The notes: a model not told the origin generated them from the letters alone. A DNA stretch of 54,122 nucleotides from Janthinobacterium sp. ROICE36 (GCF_002869965.1 NZ_PEBS01000041.1:1-54122); one strand, 5' to 3'. Positions 1 through 9,002 are shown, counted from the first letter of the stretch. Program-made: numbers and translations.

Positions 1-121
1 TAGCAAGAAGTGGACGATGCCAATACGGGACTGGAAAGCGGCACTGAACCGCTTCGCCATCCAGTTTGAAGACCGGGTACCGCAGACTTAAACGAAAAAC
101 CGTTTACACAGAATTCAGTAC
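1..121 (+). mobile_element. Right end of an IS256-family insertion sequence
   Basis: The end of a transposase frame (stop at 89-91) is followed by about 30 bases of non-coding DNA that resembles an IS256-type terminal inverted repeat (TTTACACAGAATTCAGTACA at 103-122). The element extends out of the window to the left. The exact outer boundary is not certain, but the methyltransferase fragment becomes readable at about 122, so the element most likely ends at about 115-125. The family call is from recalled resemblance of the transposase tail and terminus. Confidence 0.7.
2..91 (+). CDS. IS256-family transposase, C-terminal fragment (runs off the window start)
   Basis: Reading from base 2 gives 29 residues ending at TAA 89-91. 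They contain KKWTMPIRDWKAALNRF, the conserved tail of Mutator/IS256-type DDE transposases. The catalytic residues are outside the window, so whether the full copy is intact cannot be judged. It lies directly against a truncated DNA methyltransferase gene, so this copy probably caused that truncation. Confidence 0.75.
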   Translation, partial: SKKWTMPIRDWKAALNRFAIQFEDRVPQT

Positions 122-544
122 ACCCCCGCGGCGGCGTTTGCCGACGCATTTGGCTGGTCGCCGAAAGGACATGGCGAATTCTCACTGCAGGGATTGAGAC
201 CTAATCATGATAACTGGGAAACGGGAAAGTTTTCTGATCGATTCCGTGTCCAGTTGCGCGGGCGGCCAGCCACGACGGTTACCAGTCACATTTCCAAGGA
301 TGGTCACTATTTCATCCATTACGATCCAACGCAGTGCCGCAGTCTGACAGTGCGGGAAGCAGCAAGACTGCAAACCTTCCCGGACAACTATTTTTTTCAG
401 GGGAACAGGACCGAACAGTTCCATCAGGTGGGAAATGCTGTTCCTCCCCTTCTCGCGAAAAAAATTGGAGATATCGTTTATGCTCTGTTGAGAGGCGCCG
501 ATGCCGGCGTCTCTCCCCCTATGCAACAGGATATATGGGAATAG
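122..544 (+). pseudogene. DNA (cytosine-5) methyltransferase, C-terminal remnant
   Basis: About 140 residues of an AdoMet-dependent cytosine-C5 DNA methyltransferase remain, read in frame from the IS edge to TAG at 542-544. The visible part is the region after the target-recognition domain. SLTVREAARLQTFPDNY corresponds to conserved motif IX and QVGNAVPPLLAKKIGDIV to motif X. The catalytic PCQ motif (IV), the AdoMet-binding motif I and the ENV motif are missing, so it cannot be active. No start codon with a ribosome-binding site is visible; a TTG at 194 is only an internal codon. The IS256 end directly upstream is the probable cause of the damage. Restriction-modification or phage-defence origin is inferred from the family. 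Confidence 0.8.
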
Positions 545-591
545 GTTACTCGGCAGGAAGCCGATGTTTGATCACCCGTGAACTTGATGAG

Positions 592-1029
592 TTATCCAGC
601 CGATTGTGGCAAATTCAAGAATTGGGAAAGCATCTGATGGCATGATTTCCCTTGCCGTATCCGTTCCACGCCCAGCGACATTGCCTTGACGTAGCAGGAA
701 ACCTCTTGCACATCATCGAGCGGCACGCCAGGCTGCCCTTCTATCTCATACAGCATGAGGTCGCTAAGCGATGATTGCGTGCCTTCAATTTGCGAAGACA
801 TGACGGCTTCCTTGCGCACGTAGCTGTACAGAAACAGCCGTGCATCGGGCAAGAGCGTGCTGATGGCATCGAGTCGTCCCAATGCGATCAAGGCTTCGTC
901 CAGCCGGCTTTGCAGCTTGCCGTTCAAGTCCAATCCCGGCGTGGGTGGCAGTGGCAAGGGCACAAAGGCCTGGCACGCCACACCGCCGGCAATGGTCGAT
1001 GTGTAGGTCCCCGTGAGTCCACGTTCCAT
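592..1029 (-). pseudogene. Fic/DOC family protein, N-terminal remnant
   Basis: The 145-residue product starts at ATG 1029 and matches the N-terminal helical domain (Fic_N type) of class II Fic AMP-transferases. It contains the region ALGRLDAISTLLPDARLF and the inhibitory-helix motif SSQIEG, which fits (S/T)xxxE(G/N). After about residue 125 the similarity stops and the frame ends in unrelated residues. The catalytic HxFx(D/E)GNGR loop that transfers AMP to target proteins is absent. Full-length relatives are about 370 residues, so this is a 3'-deleted gene. It lies between the methyltransferase remnant and non-coding debris, consistent with a degenerating accessory patch. Confidence 0.75.
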
Positions 1030-1468
1030 AGGTTCGCTGAAGTTAAAATGAATGGAGGTTTTATTTTAACTTAAAGAGAAAAATGAAATAATGAAATCCT
1101 TATTTTATGTTGGCGCCATCAAGCCGCCTTCAGCCACAGCACTTCCCCAAAGGTTTGCAACACTTGCTCCAACTTGCCATCCAACATCGCGTCAAGACGC
1201 CGACGATGCTGGCGGCGATATCCTGGCGCCAGGCGGTTTGCAGCATGGCCTCGGTATAGCTGTGTTGAGCAAGCAATAAGCGCACTTCCTTCATAATGTG
1301 GCGGCAGCAGGACAGTGCTCATCGTTTTCCTCGCCCGTATCACCATCCCGTCCCAGAAACCAGTACACTAGTTCCTGAGCGCAACTAATTTTGTACGCGC
1401 ACCATGCCGCCTGCCGTTGCCGGGAGGCGTCTCTGCCGCAAGGCATGTTGTCTGCCTGGACAAATGCA
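1030..1468. other. Non-coding/degenerate stretch with possible frameshifted small ORF
   Basis: No convincing intact gene is present. On the minus strand two overlapping frames look like pieces of one small gene. One begins at ATG 1294 (MKEVRLLLAQHSYTEAML...). The other ends at 1119 (...GKLEQVLQTFGEVLWLKAA). A single frameshift near 1205 would join them into a protein of about 57 residues. I do not recognise the family. The AT-rich part at 1040-1100 could carry the Fic gene promoter. Confidence 0.3.
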
Positions 1469-2530
1469 ATGTTTACTTCGCGCCGCGTGTCTCCTGCCTT
1501 CTATTACCTGTTCTTTTCAGGAGAACGGGAGCAGCAGCAGCGCTTTTTCAAGGAACTGCATTTCATTTCGATAGCGATCCTGACGTTTGGCCTGGCTTGC
1601 TGGCTGCTCACGTTCAGCCTGACCTTGTCGCGCGCTTCGCTCAATCATGCGCATGCGGCAATGGCCGTGACGGGCATGCTGGCGGGGCTGCTGCTGGCCG
1701 TGTATGCCAGGTCGCTGCAGGCCATTATCGTCAGCGGCAGCATCAGCGTGCTGTTCATCGCTTTCGGCTTTCGCGTGCTGATGCTGGGCACGCAAGACCC
1801 CGCTTTCTGGGTATTGCCGCTGGGCGTGATGATCACCTTGACGACGGCGCCCATCTTCAGCGGCATCGCGTACTACCTGGGCGTCTCGCTGGGCGTGTGG
1901 GCCATCGTGGGGCTGGGGCAGTTTCCCGTGCATGCGGGACGTATCGACCAGCATTGGCCCGTGTTGACCGTCAGCATCAGCGTGATCATCGGCCTGGCGC
2001 TGAATATCTATTTTCTCGTCTTGCGTATCCATAACTACCGCGCACAGCGCGAACTGGCGACGATGGCTTACAAGGATGGCTTGACCAGGCTCAACAATCG
2101 GCGCATGTTCACGCAAAGCGCCCGCATCCTGCAGCGTACGGCCCACACGCCCGCGTATTTTTTAATGATCGACATCGACGACTTCAAGCAAATCAACGAC
2201 GTGCATGGCCATGAGGTGGGCGACGAGGTGCTGAAAAAGATCGCCGATGTCATCGCGGGGCTGTGTGGCGAGCATCTGTGCGGCCGCCTGGGTGGCGAGG
2301 AATTCGCCATCATTTACCTGGGCGAAAAGAACGCGGCCTGCGCCTTTGCCGCGCAACTGGTCGACAGCGTCGAGGCGGCTTTCGTGCCGGAACGCAAGGT
2401 GTCCGTCAGCATCGGCATGGCGGAAATGCTCAAGGAAGCGGACTTGTCGCACAGCTACCGGCGCGCCGATGACTCCTTGTACCAGGCCAAGAAAAGCGGC
2501 AAGAACCGCTACGTGCTCAATGCCGCCTGA
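1469..2530 (+). CDS. Membrane-anchored GGDEF diguanylate cyclase
   Basis: Predicted to make cyclic di-GMP from two GTP and so influence the motile/sessile switch. The 353-residue product has an N-terminal module of about six hydrophobic segments (roughly residues 30-190) and a GGDEF domain (roughly 200-353). The active-site signature GGEEF is at about 275-279, preceded by MIDIDDFKQINDVHGHEVGD, which holds the metal/nucleotide-binding residues. The inhibitory I-site RxxD normally five residues upstream is not present, so product inhibition may be weak. Start choice is uncertain: ATG 1469 gives the most natural protein, but ATG 1445 and TTG 1391 are in frame and none has a strong ribosome-binding site. 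The 3' end overlaps the convergent gene by 22 bases. Confidence 0.85.
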   Translation: MFTSRRVSPAFYYLFFSGEREQQQRFFKELHFISIAILTFGLACWLLTFSLTLSRASLNHAHAAMAVTGMLAGLLLAVYARSLQAIIVSGSISVLFIAFGFRVLMLGTQDPAFWVLPLGVMITLTTAPIFSGIAYYLGVSLGVWAIVGLGQFPVHAGRIDQHWPVLTVSISVIIGLALNIYFLVLRIHNYRAQRELATMAYKDGLTRLNNRRMFTQSARILQRTAHTPAYFLMIDIDDFKQINDVHGHEVGDEVLKKIADVIAGLCGEHLCGRLGGEEFAIIYLGEKNAACAFAAQLVDSVEAAFVPERKVSVSIGMAEMLKEADLSHSYRRADDSLYQAKKSGKNRYVLNAA

Positions 2531-2877
2531 GCATTGCCGTCCGGTTTTGCATCGAGCAGCGCCAGCAGGGCTTGCGGCGAAATCTTCCACGGGTCGCGCT
2601 GCTCGGGGTCCACCTCATGCCAGCTGTCCCGGGCGCCGATCTTGAGGATGGTCAAGGGGATGTTCTTGCTTTCAAAGAAGGCCAGCATGCGGCGGATCAA
2701 ACGGCTCACCTTGGCGTGCTCGTCCGTATACAAGGAACAGGTATAGAAACAACCCTTCTCTCCCATGCGCAGTTTCCTGGCCGCGCCGACACGCGAGTGG
2801 AGCACGTATTTGTGCACGAACTCGGTCACGACCTCATCGTTGACGGGAATACTGCAGGAAATGGTGATCTTGGCCAT
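2509..2877 (-). CDS. Conserved hypothetical protein, 122 residues
   Basis: Starts at ATG 2877 and ends inside the 3' end of the diguanylate cyclase (tail-to-tail overlap of 22 bases). The product is soluble, with no signal peptide or membrane segment. It contains a basic central part (RVGAARKLRMGEKGCFYTC) and a C-terminal helix. The phrase GCFYTCSLYTDEHAKVSRLIRRML suggests a compact alpha/beta fold. I do not recognise a named family. Codon use matches the neighbouring core genes, which supports it being real. Confidence 0.65.
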   Translation of the reverse strand: MAKITISCSIPVNDEVVTEFVHKYVLHSRVGAARKLRMGEKGCFYTCSLYTDEHAKVSRLIRRMLAFFESKNIPLTILKIGARDSWHEVDPEQRDPWKISPQALLALLDAKPDGNAQAALST

Positions 2878-3000
2878 GGCAAGCGGGACAGTGATTCAAT
2901 AGCCAAGCTTAGCAGAAAGCGTTTCACTCCTGAAATGCTAAGATCGCGGCGCGCGCATGCCGGCAAGCCGACCGGCATGGCGTCTCGACAAGGATTACCA

Positions 3001-3996
3001 TTGAACACCTATATTCGCCGCATCGTGCCCCTGCTGTCGCTATGTGCGGCCCTGGGCACTTCACCCTTTGCGCTGGCGCAAACGCTGTCTGCCGAGGATG
3101 CCGCCTTCGTGGCCGCCACCGTGCCCGTCTCCGTGCCATCGCCGCCGCTCAGCCTGAACGAGCATCCCGAGATCCGCGCCGACGTCTTCAGGCTGCTCGG
3201 CTATGCGCGCGGCAGCTATACGCAGGGTAATGCCCTGATCGCGCGCCAGGTGCTCGACAGCATGCAGTCACTGGACGACATCACGCGCACCATGCTGCCC
3301 GACGGGCGCTCGGTGCTGGCCTCCATTGATGCCAGCAAGCACGGTGCGCAGCGCGCCGCCATGCTGTTCGACCCGCAACGCAAGCTGTTGGCACTGGCCC
3401 TGGTTAACGGCCATTGCGACCCCGACTGCCTGCCGCCCACGCACGCCGTGCTGACCTTGTTTTTGCCACCGGGCTTAGAGGACGAGATAGCCGCGCCGCT
3501 GCTGGTGTGGGCGCGGCAACTGCCGCCCATGCTGGCGCAGGCTGCGCCGGACCAGCGGCAAAGCATTGCTGTGGTGGAATACATCACCACCCGCCCCGAC
3601 CAGCCCGGCTGGCGGCAGCGCGACGTGCCGCCCGGCTTTCCCGCCAGCTTGCTGCACCTGCTGCTGCCGAACGCGGAACTCAACAGCAGCTCCAGCGGTG
3701 GCAAACTCATCGCACCGGCGGGCCTGGCCGGTTTGCCGATGCGCACGCCGACCGAGGAAGCCGCAGCCGGCGACGAGCCCATGCCCGACGCCGATATCAC
3801 CCTGCGCAGCTATGCCGATTTCCACTGGGTGCTCAACACCTACGCCAAACTGGCCAAGGGCGCGCAAGTGAAGGGACATGACGAGAAGGTGGTCTTCAGC
3901 GGCAGCGATGCCGGCGGCCGCTACACGGTGACCTTGCGCGAACCGGACAAGGAAAACGGCGTGTTGATCACTGTGGCCAGCTGGCAGACAAAATAA
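3001..3996 (+). CDS. Exported hypothetical protein, 331 residues
   Basis: The TTG at 3001 is preceded by AAGGA at 2990-2994, six bases away, so TTG is the preferred start; an in-frame ATG lies at 2977. The N-terminus is a typical Sec signal peptide (MNTYIRRIVPLLSLCAALG, then ...PFALA|Q), so the mature protein is periplasmic or secreted. The remainder is alanine/proline-rich with one possible disulfide pair (HCDPDC) and a C-terminal strand-rich part ending VLITVASWQTK. I do not recognise a family. The gene stands alone between a convergent pair and the AI-2E family permease. Confidence 0.7.
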   Translation: MNTYIRRIVPLLSLCAALGTSPFALAQTLSAEDAAFVAATVPVSVPSPPLSLNEHPEIRADVFRLLGYARGSYTQGNALIARQVLDSMQSLDDITRTMLPDGRSVLASIDASKHGAQRAAMLFDPQRKLLALALVNGHCDPDCLPPTHAVLTLFLPPGLEDEIAAPLLVWARQLPPMLAQAAPDQRQSIAVVEYITTRPDQPGWRQRDVPPGFPASLLHLLLPNAELNSSSSGGKLIAPAGLAGLPMRTPTEEAAAGDEPMPDADITLRSYADFHWVLNTYAKLAKGAQVKGHDEKVVFSGSDAGGRYTVTLREPDKENGVLITVASWQTK

Positions 3997-4156
3997 GCGT
4001 GAGCGCAGGGGAAACATTGCCATGACGCACAGGAGCATGGCATTTTGGCATTTTGCGGTATGATTTCCGGCCGTGCGGCGCGGCCCGCTCCCTGCCTTGC
4101 CCACACTGCCCTTCAAGCCTGCCACGCTTGCGTCGCATCCTGCCCTAAGGAATCAT

Positions 4157-5308
4157 ATGTTCGGTTTTAACTTGCGCGTTGCCAAGATGGTGTGGACGGC
4201 TTTCCTCATCGCCTTCCTGCTATTTCTCACCTACAAGGTCTCGTCGACCCTGATCGTGGTGGTGTTTGCCATTTTCTTCAGCTATCTCGTGTATCCGCTG
4301 ATCGGGCTGCTGGAGCGCTATGGGCCGAAACGCCTGCCGCGCACGGCCAATATCGGCATCGTCTTCCTGGTGGTGATCTTGCTGGTGGCGATACTGGGCT
4401 CCATCTTCGGGGCGCGCATCGAGGAAGAGGCGATCAAGCTCAGCGATCAGTTGCCGACCTTGCTCAAGGGCAATAATTTTGCCGAGCGCATCCCCTTGCC
4501 GGAATTCATGGAACCCTTGCGCGCGCGCCTGCTGTCGTTCATGCAGACACAGCTGAGCAGCGGTACGGGACAAGCCATGCCGCTGGCGAAAGAACTGGGC
4601 CTGACCGTCATGCATGCAGCCAGCAACCTGATCTATCTGGTGCTGGTGCCCGTGCTGAGCTTTTTGCTGATCAAGGAAGGCCCGGACATGCGCGACGGCT
4701 TGCTGTCCCTGCTGAACCGCCCGAACAAGAAACTCTGGGGTGCCATCATCGATGACCTCGACATCTTGCTGTCGCGCTATGTGCGCGCCCTGCTGCTGTT
4801 GTCGATCGCCACCTTTGTGTCCTACAGCATCGCCTTTTCCCTGCTGGGCGTGCCGTACAGCCTGCTGCTGGCCGGTGCGGCCGCCCTGCTGGAATTCATC
4901 CCGTTTGCCGGTCCGCTGGCGGCCGCCGTCATCGCCGTCGTGGTCGCCGGTTTCAGCGGCTACGATCACGTCTTCTGGCTGATCGGCTTTATCGCCGCCT
5001 ACCGTTTGTTCCAGGATTACGTGGTCAACCCGTACTTGATGAGCGAAGGCGTGGAAGTGAGCCCGCTGATGGTGATCGTTGGCTTGCTGGCCGGCGACCA
5101 GTTGGGTGGCGTGGTGGGCATTTTCCTGTCCGTGCCCGTGATGGCGGCCATCAAGATCGTCTTCGTGCGCGCCCGGGCGGCCTTGCAGGCGCGCCACGAT
5201 GCGCATGAGAAAGCCGAACAGGCAGCAGAGGAAGCACGCGCCCAGGCCCTGGCCGAGGCGGCGCGATTGCAGGAACAGGGCAGCAAGGCCACCCTACCAG
5301 CGCAGTAA
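4157..5308 (+). CDS. AI-2E family (PerM/TqsA-type) inner-membrane permease
   Basis: The 383-residue product belongs to the AI-2E/UPF0118 permease family, inner-membrane proteins implicated in export of autoinducer-2 or in ion/solute efflux; the substrate here is unknown. Eight or so hydrophobic segments are visible, with two pairs near the N-terminus, a soluble loop at about 80-150, and a C-terminal bundle. The family-typical stretch LEFIPFAGPLAAAVIA and the region DYVVNPYLMSEGVEVSPLMVI are present. The C-terminal 45 residues form an alanine/glutamate-rich helix (AEQAAEEARAQALAEAARLQ) that could be a coiled coil. ATG 4157 has AAGGA at 4147-4151. It converges on the chemoreceptor gene with 13 bases between stops. 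Confidence 0.88.
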   Translation: MFGFNLRVAKMVWTAFLIAFLLFLTYKVSSTLIVVVFAIFFSYLVYPLIGLLERYGPKRLPRTANIGIVFLVVILLVAILGSIFGARIEEEAIKLSDQLPTLLKGNNFAERIPLPEFMEPLRARLLSFMQTQLSSGTGQAMPLAKELGLTVMHAASNLIYLVLVPVLSFLLIKEGPDMRDGLLSLLNRPNKKLWGAIIDDLDILLSRYVRALLLLSIATFVSYSIAFSLLGVPYSLLLAGAAALLEFIPFAGPLAAAVIAVVVAGFSGYDHVFWLIGFIAAYRLFQDYVVNPYLMSEGVEVSPLMVIVGLLAGDQLGGVVGIFLSVPVMAAIKIVFVRARAALQARHDAHEKAEQAAEEARAQALAEAARLQEQGSKATLPAQ

Positions 5309-5321
5309 CTTAAGCAGTCAC

Positions 5322-7055
5322 TTAGAACTCTTCCCACTCGCCGCTGTTATCCGCGGCAGGCTTGGCCGGACGCGGCTTGGCGGCCGCGACAGGTGCTGCC
5401 GTTGCGCGGGCCGGCGCCAGGCGCACTGCCGGGCGTTTCAAGGCCGTGCTGGCGGCGGCCACGCCAGGCTTGCGCAAGGCAGGCTTGGCCGCTGCCGGGC
5501 CGCTATGGTTGGCGTCGAGCTTGAAAATGCTGACCATCTCGGCCAGCGCCGCCGCCTGCTCCTGCATCGCTTCCGAAGCGGCTGCCGCCTCTTCCACCAG
5601 TGCCGCATTTTGTTGCGTCACGGTATCCATTTCCGCCACGGCTTGATTGATCTGGCCGATACCCAGTTCCTGCTCGCGGCCGGCGGCGCTGATTTCGCCC
5701 ATGATGTCCGTCACGCGGCGGATGCTGGAAACGATCTCGTCCATCGTCGTGCCCGTCTGGCTGACCAGCGCGCTGCCGGCACCCACGTTCTGCACCGACG
5801 CTTCGATGAGCACCTTGATATCCTTGGCGGCGCTGGCCGAACGGTGCGCCAGGTTGCGCACTTCCGTGGCAACGACGGCAAAGCCACGGCCCTGCTCGCC
5901 GGCACGCGCCGCTTCCACTGCCGCGTTCAGGGCCAGGATGTTGGTCTGGAAGGCGATGCCGTCGATCACGCCGATGATGTCGGCAATCTTTTTCGACGAT
6001 TCACTGATGGTACCCATGGTATCGATCACTTGCGCCACCAGCGTGCCGCCCTTGACGGCCACGTCAGAAGCGGAGACGGCCAGCTGGTTCGCCTGGCGCG
6101 CATTGTCCGAATTCTGCTTGACGGTCGAGGTCAGCTCTTCCAGCGAAGAGGCCGTTTCTTCCAGGCTCGACGCTTGCTGCTCCGTGCGGCTGGACAAGTC
6201 CAGGTTGCCCGAAGCGATTTCATTGCTGGCCGTGGCGATGGCGCCGCTGCCGTCGCGCACGCCGCGCACGGTGCTCGACAGGCGTTCCTGCATTTTCTGC
6301 AAGCCCGCCAGCAAGGCACCCATCTCATCGTGGCGCGTGATGACGATGTCGTTGGCCAGGTTGCCGTCGGAAATGGCGCCAAAATGGCGCAAGGCCTGGT
6401 CCAGCGGACGGAAGATGGCACGCAACAGCAAGATGCTGGACAAAATGGTCAGCAAGGCGCCCACCACAATGCCGATCACAGCCATGGTCACTTGCCGGTT
6501 GTAACTGACCTGGCTATCGGCGTACATCTTGGCGGCGCTGCTCACCTGGAACTGCGTTAATGTTTCAGCCGCCTGGTCCATCGTGCGATACAGGGGGGTC
6601 AGGCCCTTCATCATGAAGCCATCCGCTTGCGCGATATTACCTTCAAACAAAGCCTTGCTCATAATCAACAATCCATTGTTGATGTAGTCGCTGCGCTTCT
6701 TGTCCATGTCGTCGGACAGGCGCTTTTCTTCCGCGCTTTGCGGCAAGCCCAGGTACACCTTCCAGGACTTGTTGGAAGACGCCATGAATTGGTCGGCGCG
6801 CGCCAGCGTCTGTTTGGCATCGGCCGCATCGGGATGCACCATCACGCGGTCCATCGTGAAACGCGCACGGCCCAGGAAAATCTGCGATTCGCCGATGGCT
6901 TGCGTCGATGCCAGCTGATTGCTGTAGACCTCGTTAAGGCTGTTGTTGGCCGATTTCAGGCTGATGATACTCATGATGCCCAGCACGGCGATCAGCAAGC
7001 CCAGCACACTCATGGTGGCGATCAGGCGCATTTTTATTGTTATATTCGACAGCAT
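5322..7055 (-). CDS. Methyl-accepting chemotaxis protein with four-helix-bundle sensor
   Basis: A 577-residue transmembrane chemoreceptor that passes periplasmic signals to CheA/CheW. TM1 is at about residues 10-30 and a 4HB_MCP/Tar-type periplasmic domain at about 35-190. TM2 is near 192-212, followed by HAMP (about 213-265) and the methyl-accepting signalling domain. The hairpin tip IDGIAFQTNILALNAAVEA is highly conserved. A proline/alanine-rich linker leads to the C-terminal pentapeptide WEEF-type tail (GEWEEF), which in this family tethers CheR/CheB. ATG 7055 is chosen because AAGGAA lies at 7061-7066 on the minus strand and the first residues lead directly into TM1. The ligand cannot be told from sequence. 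Confidence 0.92.
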   Translation of the reverse strand: MLSNITIKMRLIATMSVLGLLIAVLGIMSIISLKSANNSLNEVYSNQLASTQAIGESQIFLGRARFTMDRVMVHPDAADAKQTLARADQFMASSNKSWKVYLGLPQSAEEKRLSDDMDKKRSDYINNGLLIMSKALFEGNIAQADGFMMKGLTPLYRTMDQAAETLTQFQVSSAAKMYADSQVSYNRQVTMAVIGIVVGALLTILSSILLLRAIFRPLDQALRHFGAISDGNLANDIVITRHDEMGALLAGLQKMQERLSSTVRGVRDGSGAIATASNEIASGNLDLSSRTEQQASSLEETASSLEELTSTVKQNSDNARQANQLAVSASDVAVKGGTLVAQVIDTMGTISESSKKIADIIGVIDGIAFQTNILALNAAVEAARAGEQGRGFAVVATEVRNLAHRSASAAKDIKVLIEASVQNVGAGSALVSQTGTTMDEIVSSIRRVTDIMGEISAAGREQELGIGQINQAVAEMDTVTQQNAALVEEAAAASEAMQEQAAALAEMVSIFKLDANHSGPAAAKPALRKPGVAAASTALKRPAVRLAPARATAAPVAAAKPRPAKPAADNSGEWEEF

Positions 7056-7391
7056 GCAGTTTCCTTGGTAAGGGCACGACCATGCTTGCACATGCCGGAC
7101 GACATAGCGGCACACGCCGATGGGCGAGTCAGGTGAATTATTGAGGACCGGTCGATAGGGCGTATGCGGCAGCAGGGGGAGGGCGGCCCGCGCATATCGA
7201 GAGAAATGCAATACAGAACAACGATGTCGAGGTTTTTCGTACTTTTAATTTCTATATTGCAAGATACAGGGAAAGATTACCTGTAGCAACATCCAACTGG
7301 GATTTTCACGCTTGGCGACAAGTGAATGATGTTTTTTGCGCAGAACTGGCATTCCGCTGTCGTGCGCGGTCGCGCCGGAATGCCAGGTATG
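7056..7391. other. Intergenic region upstream of the chemoreceptor gene
   Basis: This 336-base gap contains the leader and promoter of the minus-strand chemoreceptor gene. The part at 7225-7290 is AT-rich. I looked for a flagellar sigma-28 promoter (TAAA...GCCGATAA) and did not find a convincing one. No ORF here has plausible codon use. Confidence 0.4.
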
Positions 7392-9002
7392 TTAATAGAC
7401 GGTTTCTTCGATGAGCTGGCCATCTTCGCGGAAATACTGAAACCGGCCCGTTTTCTTGCCCATGTTGTAGGCGCCAATCTGCTTCGGCTTGCCGTTCTGG
7501 AAATGTTCGATATTGACGCCATGCAGCACGCCCTGGTGCCAGTTACGGTGAAATTGCGGCAGTTCGCCATCGGGATAAAACAGGGTTTCTGCACCATCGC
7601 GCTTGCCGTCGGCAAAGCTGCCCTGGTAACGCCGCTTGCCATCCGGATAAAAACTTTCCATCGTGCCTTCGAGCAAGCCCAGGCGGTAATGCTCGACCAG
7701 TTCCAGCTGGCCGCTGGCCGCATACTGCTCCAGCTTGCCATCGGGTTTGCCATCGAGCATGGTCAGCACTTGCCAGCCGCCGTCCGGCGTCGCCTTCTTC
7801 CACGGCCCCTGCTTGACGTCATCGACGTAGTTGCCGCCACCGCCAGGTTCCACCCACTGGCCCTGTTTCTTGCCATTCACATAGTTGCCCTGCCATTGCA
7901 CCACGCCGGCGACGCGGCGCTCGCTGGGACCGTCCAGGCGGTCTTTCACAAAATGGTCGTAACCGGTGAAGCTGTGCATGTCCGCTGCGCGCCACTCAGC
8001 CAGGCCCGGGCTGACTTCCCAACGACCCGTGCGCTGGCCCTTGAACATCTGTCCCGTGGTGGTTTCGTCGCCGCTTTCATACATCCATGGCCCCTGGGCC
8101 CTGTCATCGACATAGGCGCCAGACGAGCGGATGGTGAACGGCTCTTCGAAGTGCCATACGCCGGTGCGCTTGCCCAGCGCATACTGGCCACGGGCAAACA
8201 CGCTGCCCACGCAGCAATTCACCTCGTATTCGATGAATGGCCCATCCTGGCTGGCGGCAAAGCGTTGCGGTTGCGTTTCCCAGGTGATCCACTTGACATG
8301 ATAACTGGGCGCGCGGCCCCCTTGCCATCCCTTGCCGAGCAGATACGTGACGGTCAGAAAATGGCCCTCCTTTTCCAGGAAAGTCTTTTTATAGGCAAAC
8401 GCGGGCGCTGCCGCGGGCTTGCCCGGCAACAACTGTCCATCGATATTGAAATAGCCGGCCAGGGTACCGTGCGCATGCTCGATGGCATCGAACTCGGCCA
8501 CGCCCGAAGGCGCGTACGCGATGCTGTAATCGATCAGTTGCAAACTGGCCAGCGCCGCGCGCACCTGCGTCTCGTCCATGGTTTTCGCGCCGCCCACGAT
8601 GGCGTCCAGCGCCGGCTGCAAAGTGGTCACCTTGAACATCCTGCCGCCGCTGCGCTCGTAGCGGTAGGCGTGCAAGCCATAGGCATGAGCACTGCGGCTA
8701 AGCACCAAGGTGGTTTCGCCTTCGCTGTCGAGGTCCAGCTGGAACACGGCCTCGATGCTGGCCTTGCCGTACTTGTCCAGGTTCATGCGTTTCTCGCTGC
8801 CCTCGTTGCACTGGCAGTAGTAGCCGTTGACCTCGCCATTTTCCCGCAGGAAGGCCAGCACCACGCCGCCATCGCGGCGCTCGACGGCGCTGGCGGTGGC
8901 CATGGGGACGCCTGTATAAAAACGCGCCGCTGCCTGCGCCGGCGCCAGGGCGCCCAGCGCCAGCAGCGCCACCATCGTACTCATCAAAACTGTTTGCCGC
9001 AT
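7392..9002 (-). CDS. Secreted MORN/YwqK-type repeat protein
   Basis: A 536-residue protein with a signal peptide (MRQTVLMSTMVALLALGALA, cleaved after ...AQA). It has a roughly 230-residue unique N-terminal half with two cysteine pairs (YYCQC, NCC). The C-terminal half is built of short repeats of the type G.Y..G...G.W.......Y.DG (for example GNYVNGKKQGQW, GSFADGKRDGAE, GAYNMGKKTGRF). These are MORN-like repeats, also found in proteins labelled YwqK-family antitoxin, a label with weak functional support. Their role is unknown; in bacteria they are often surface or periplasmic. ATG 9002 is preferred because the frame upstream of it belongs to a decayed DMT transporter. Confidence 0.8.
   Translation of the reverse strand: MRQTVLMSTMVALLALGALAPAQAAARFYTGVPMATASAVERRDGGVVLAFLRENGEVNGYYCQCNEGSEKRMNLDKYGKASIEAVFQLDLDSEGETTLVLSRSAHAYGLHAYRYERSGGRMFKVTTLQPALDAIVGGAKTMDETQVRAALASLQLIDYSIAYAPSGVAEFDAIEHAHGTLAGYFNIDGQLLPGKPAAAPAFAYKKTFLEKEGHFLTVTYLLGKGWQGGRAPSYHVKWITWETQPQRFAASQDGPFIEYEVNCCVGSVFARGQYALGKRTGVWHFEEPFTIRSSGAYVDDRAQGPWMYESGDETTTGQMFKGQRTGRWEVSPGLAEWRAADMHSFTGYDHFVKDRLDGPSERRVAGVVQWQGNYVNGKKQGQWVEPGGGGNYVDDVKQGPWKKATPDGGWQVLTMLDGKPDGKLEQYAASGQLELVEHYRLGLLEGTMESFYPDGKRRYQGSFADGKRDGAETLFYPDGELPQFHRNWHQGVLHGVNIEHFQNGKPKQIGAYNMGKKTGRFQYFREDGQLIEETVY

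Noticed and set aside
7056..7391. Possible flagellar sigma-28 promoter for the chemoreceptor
   Set aside because: No acceptable TAAA / GCCGATAA pair with correct spacing was seen on the minus strand.
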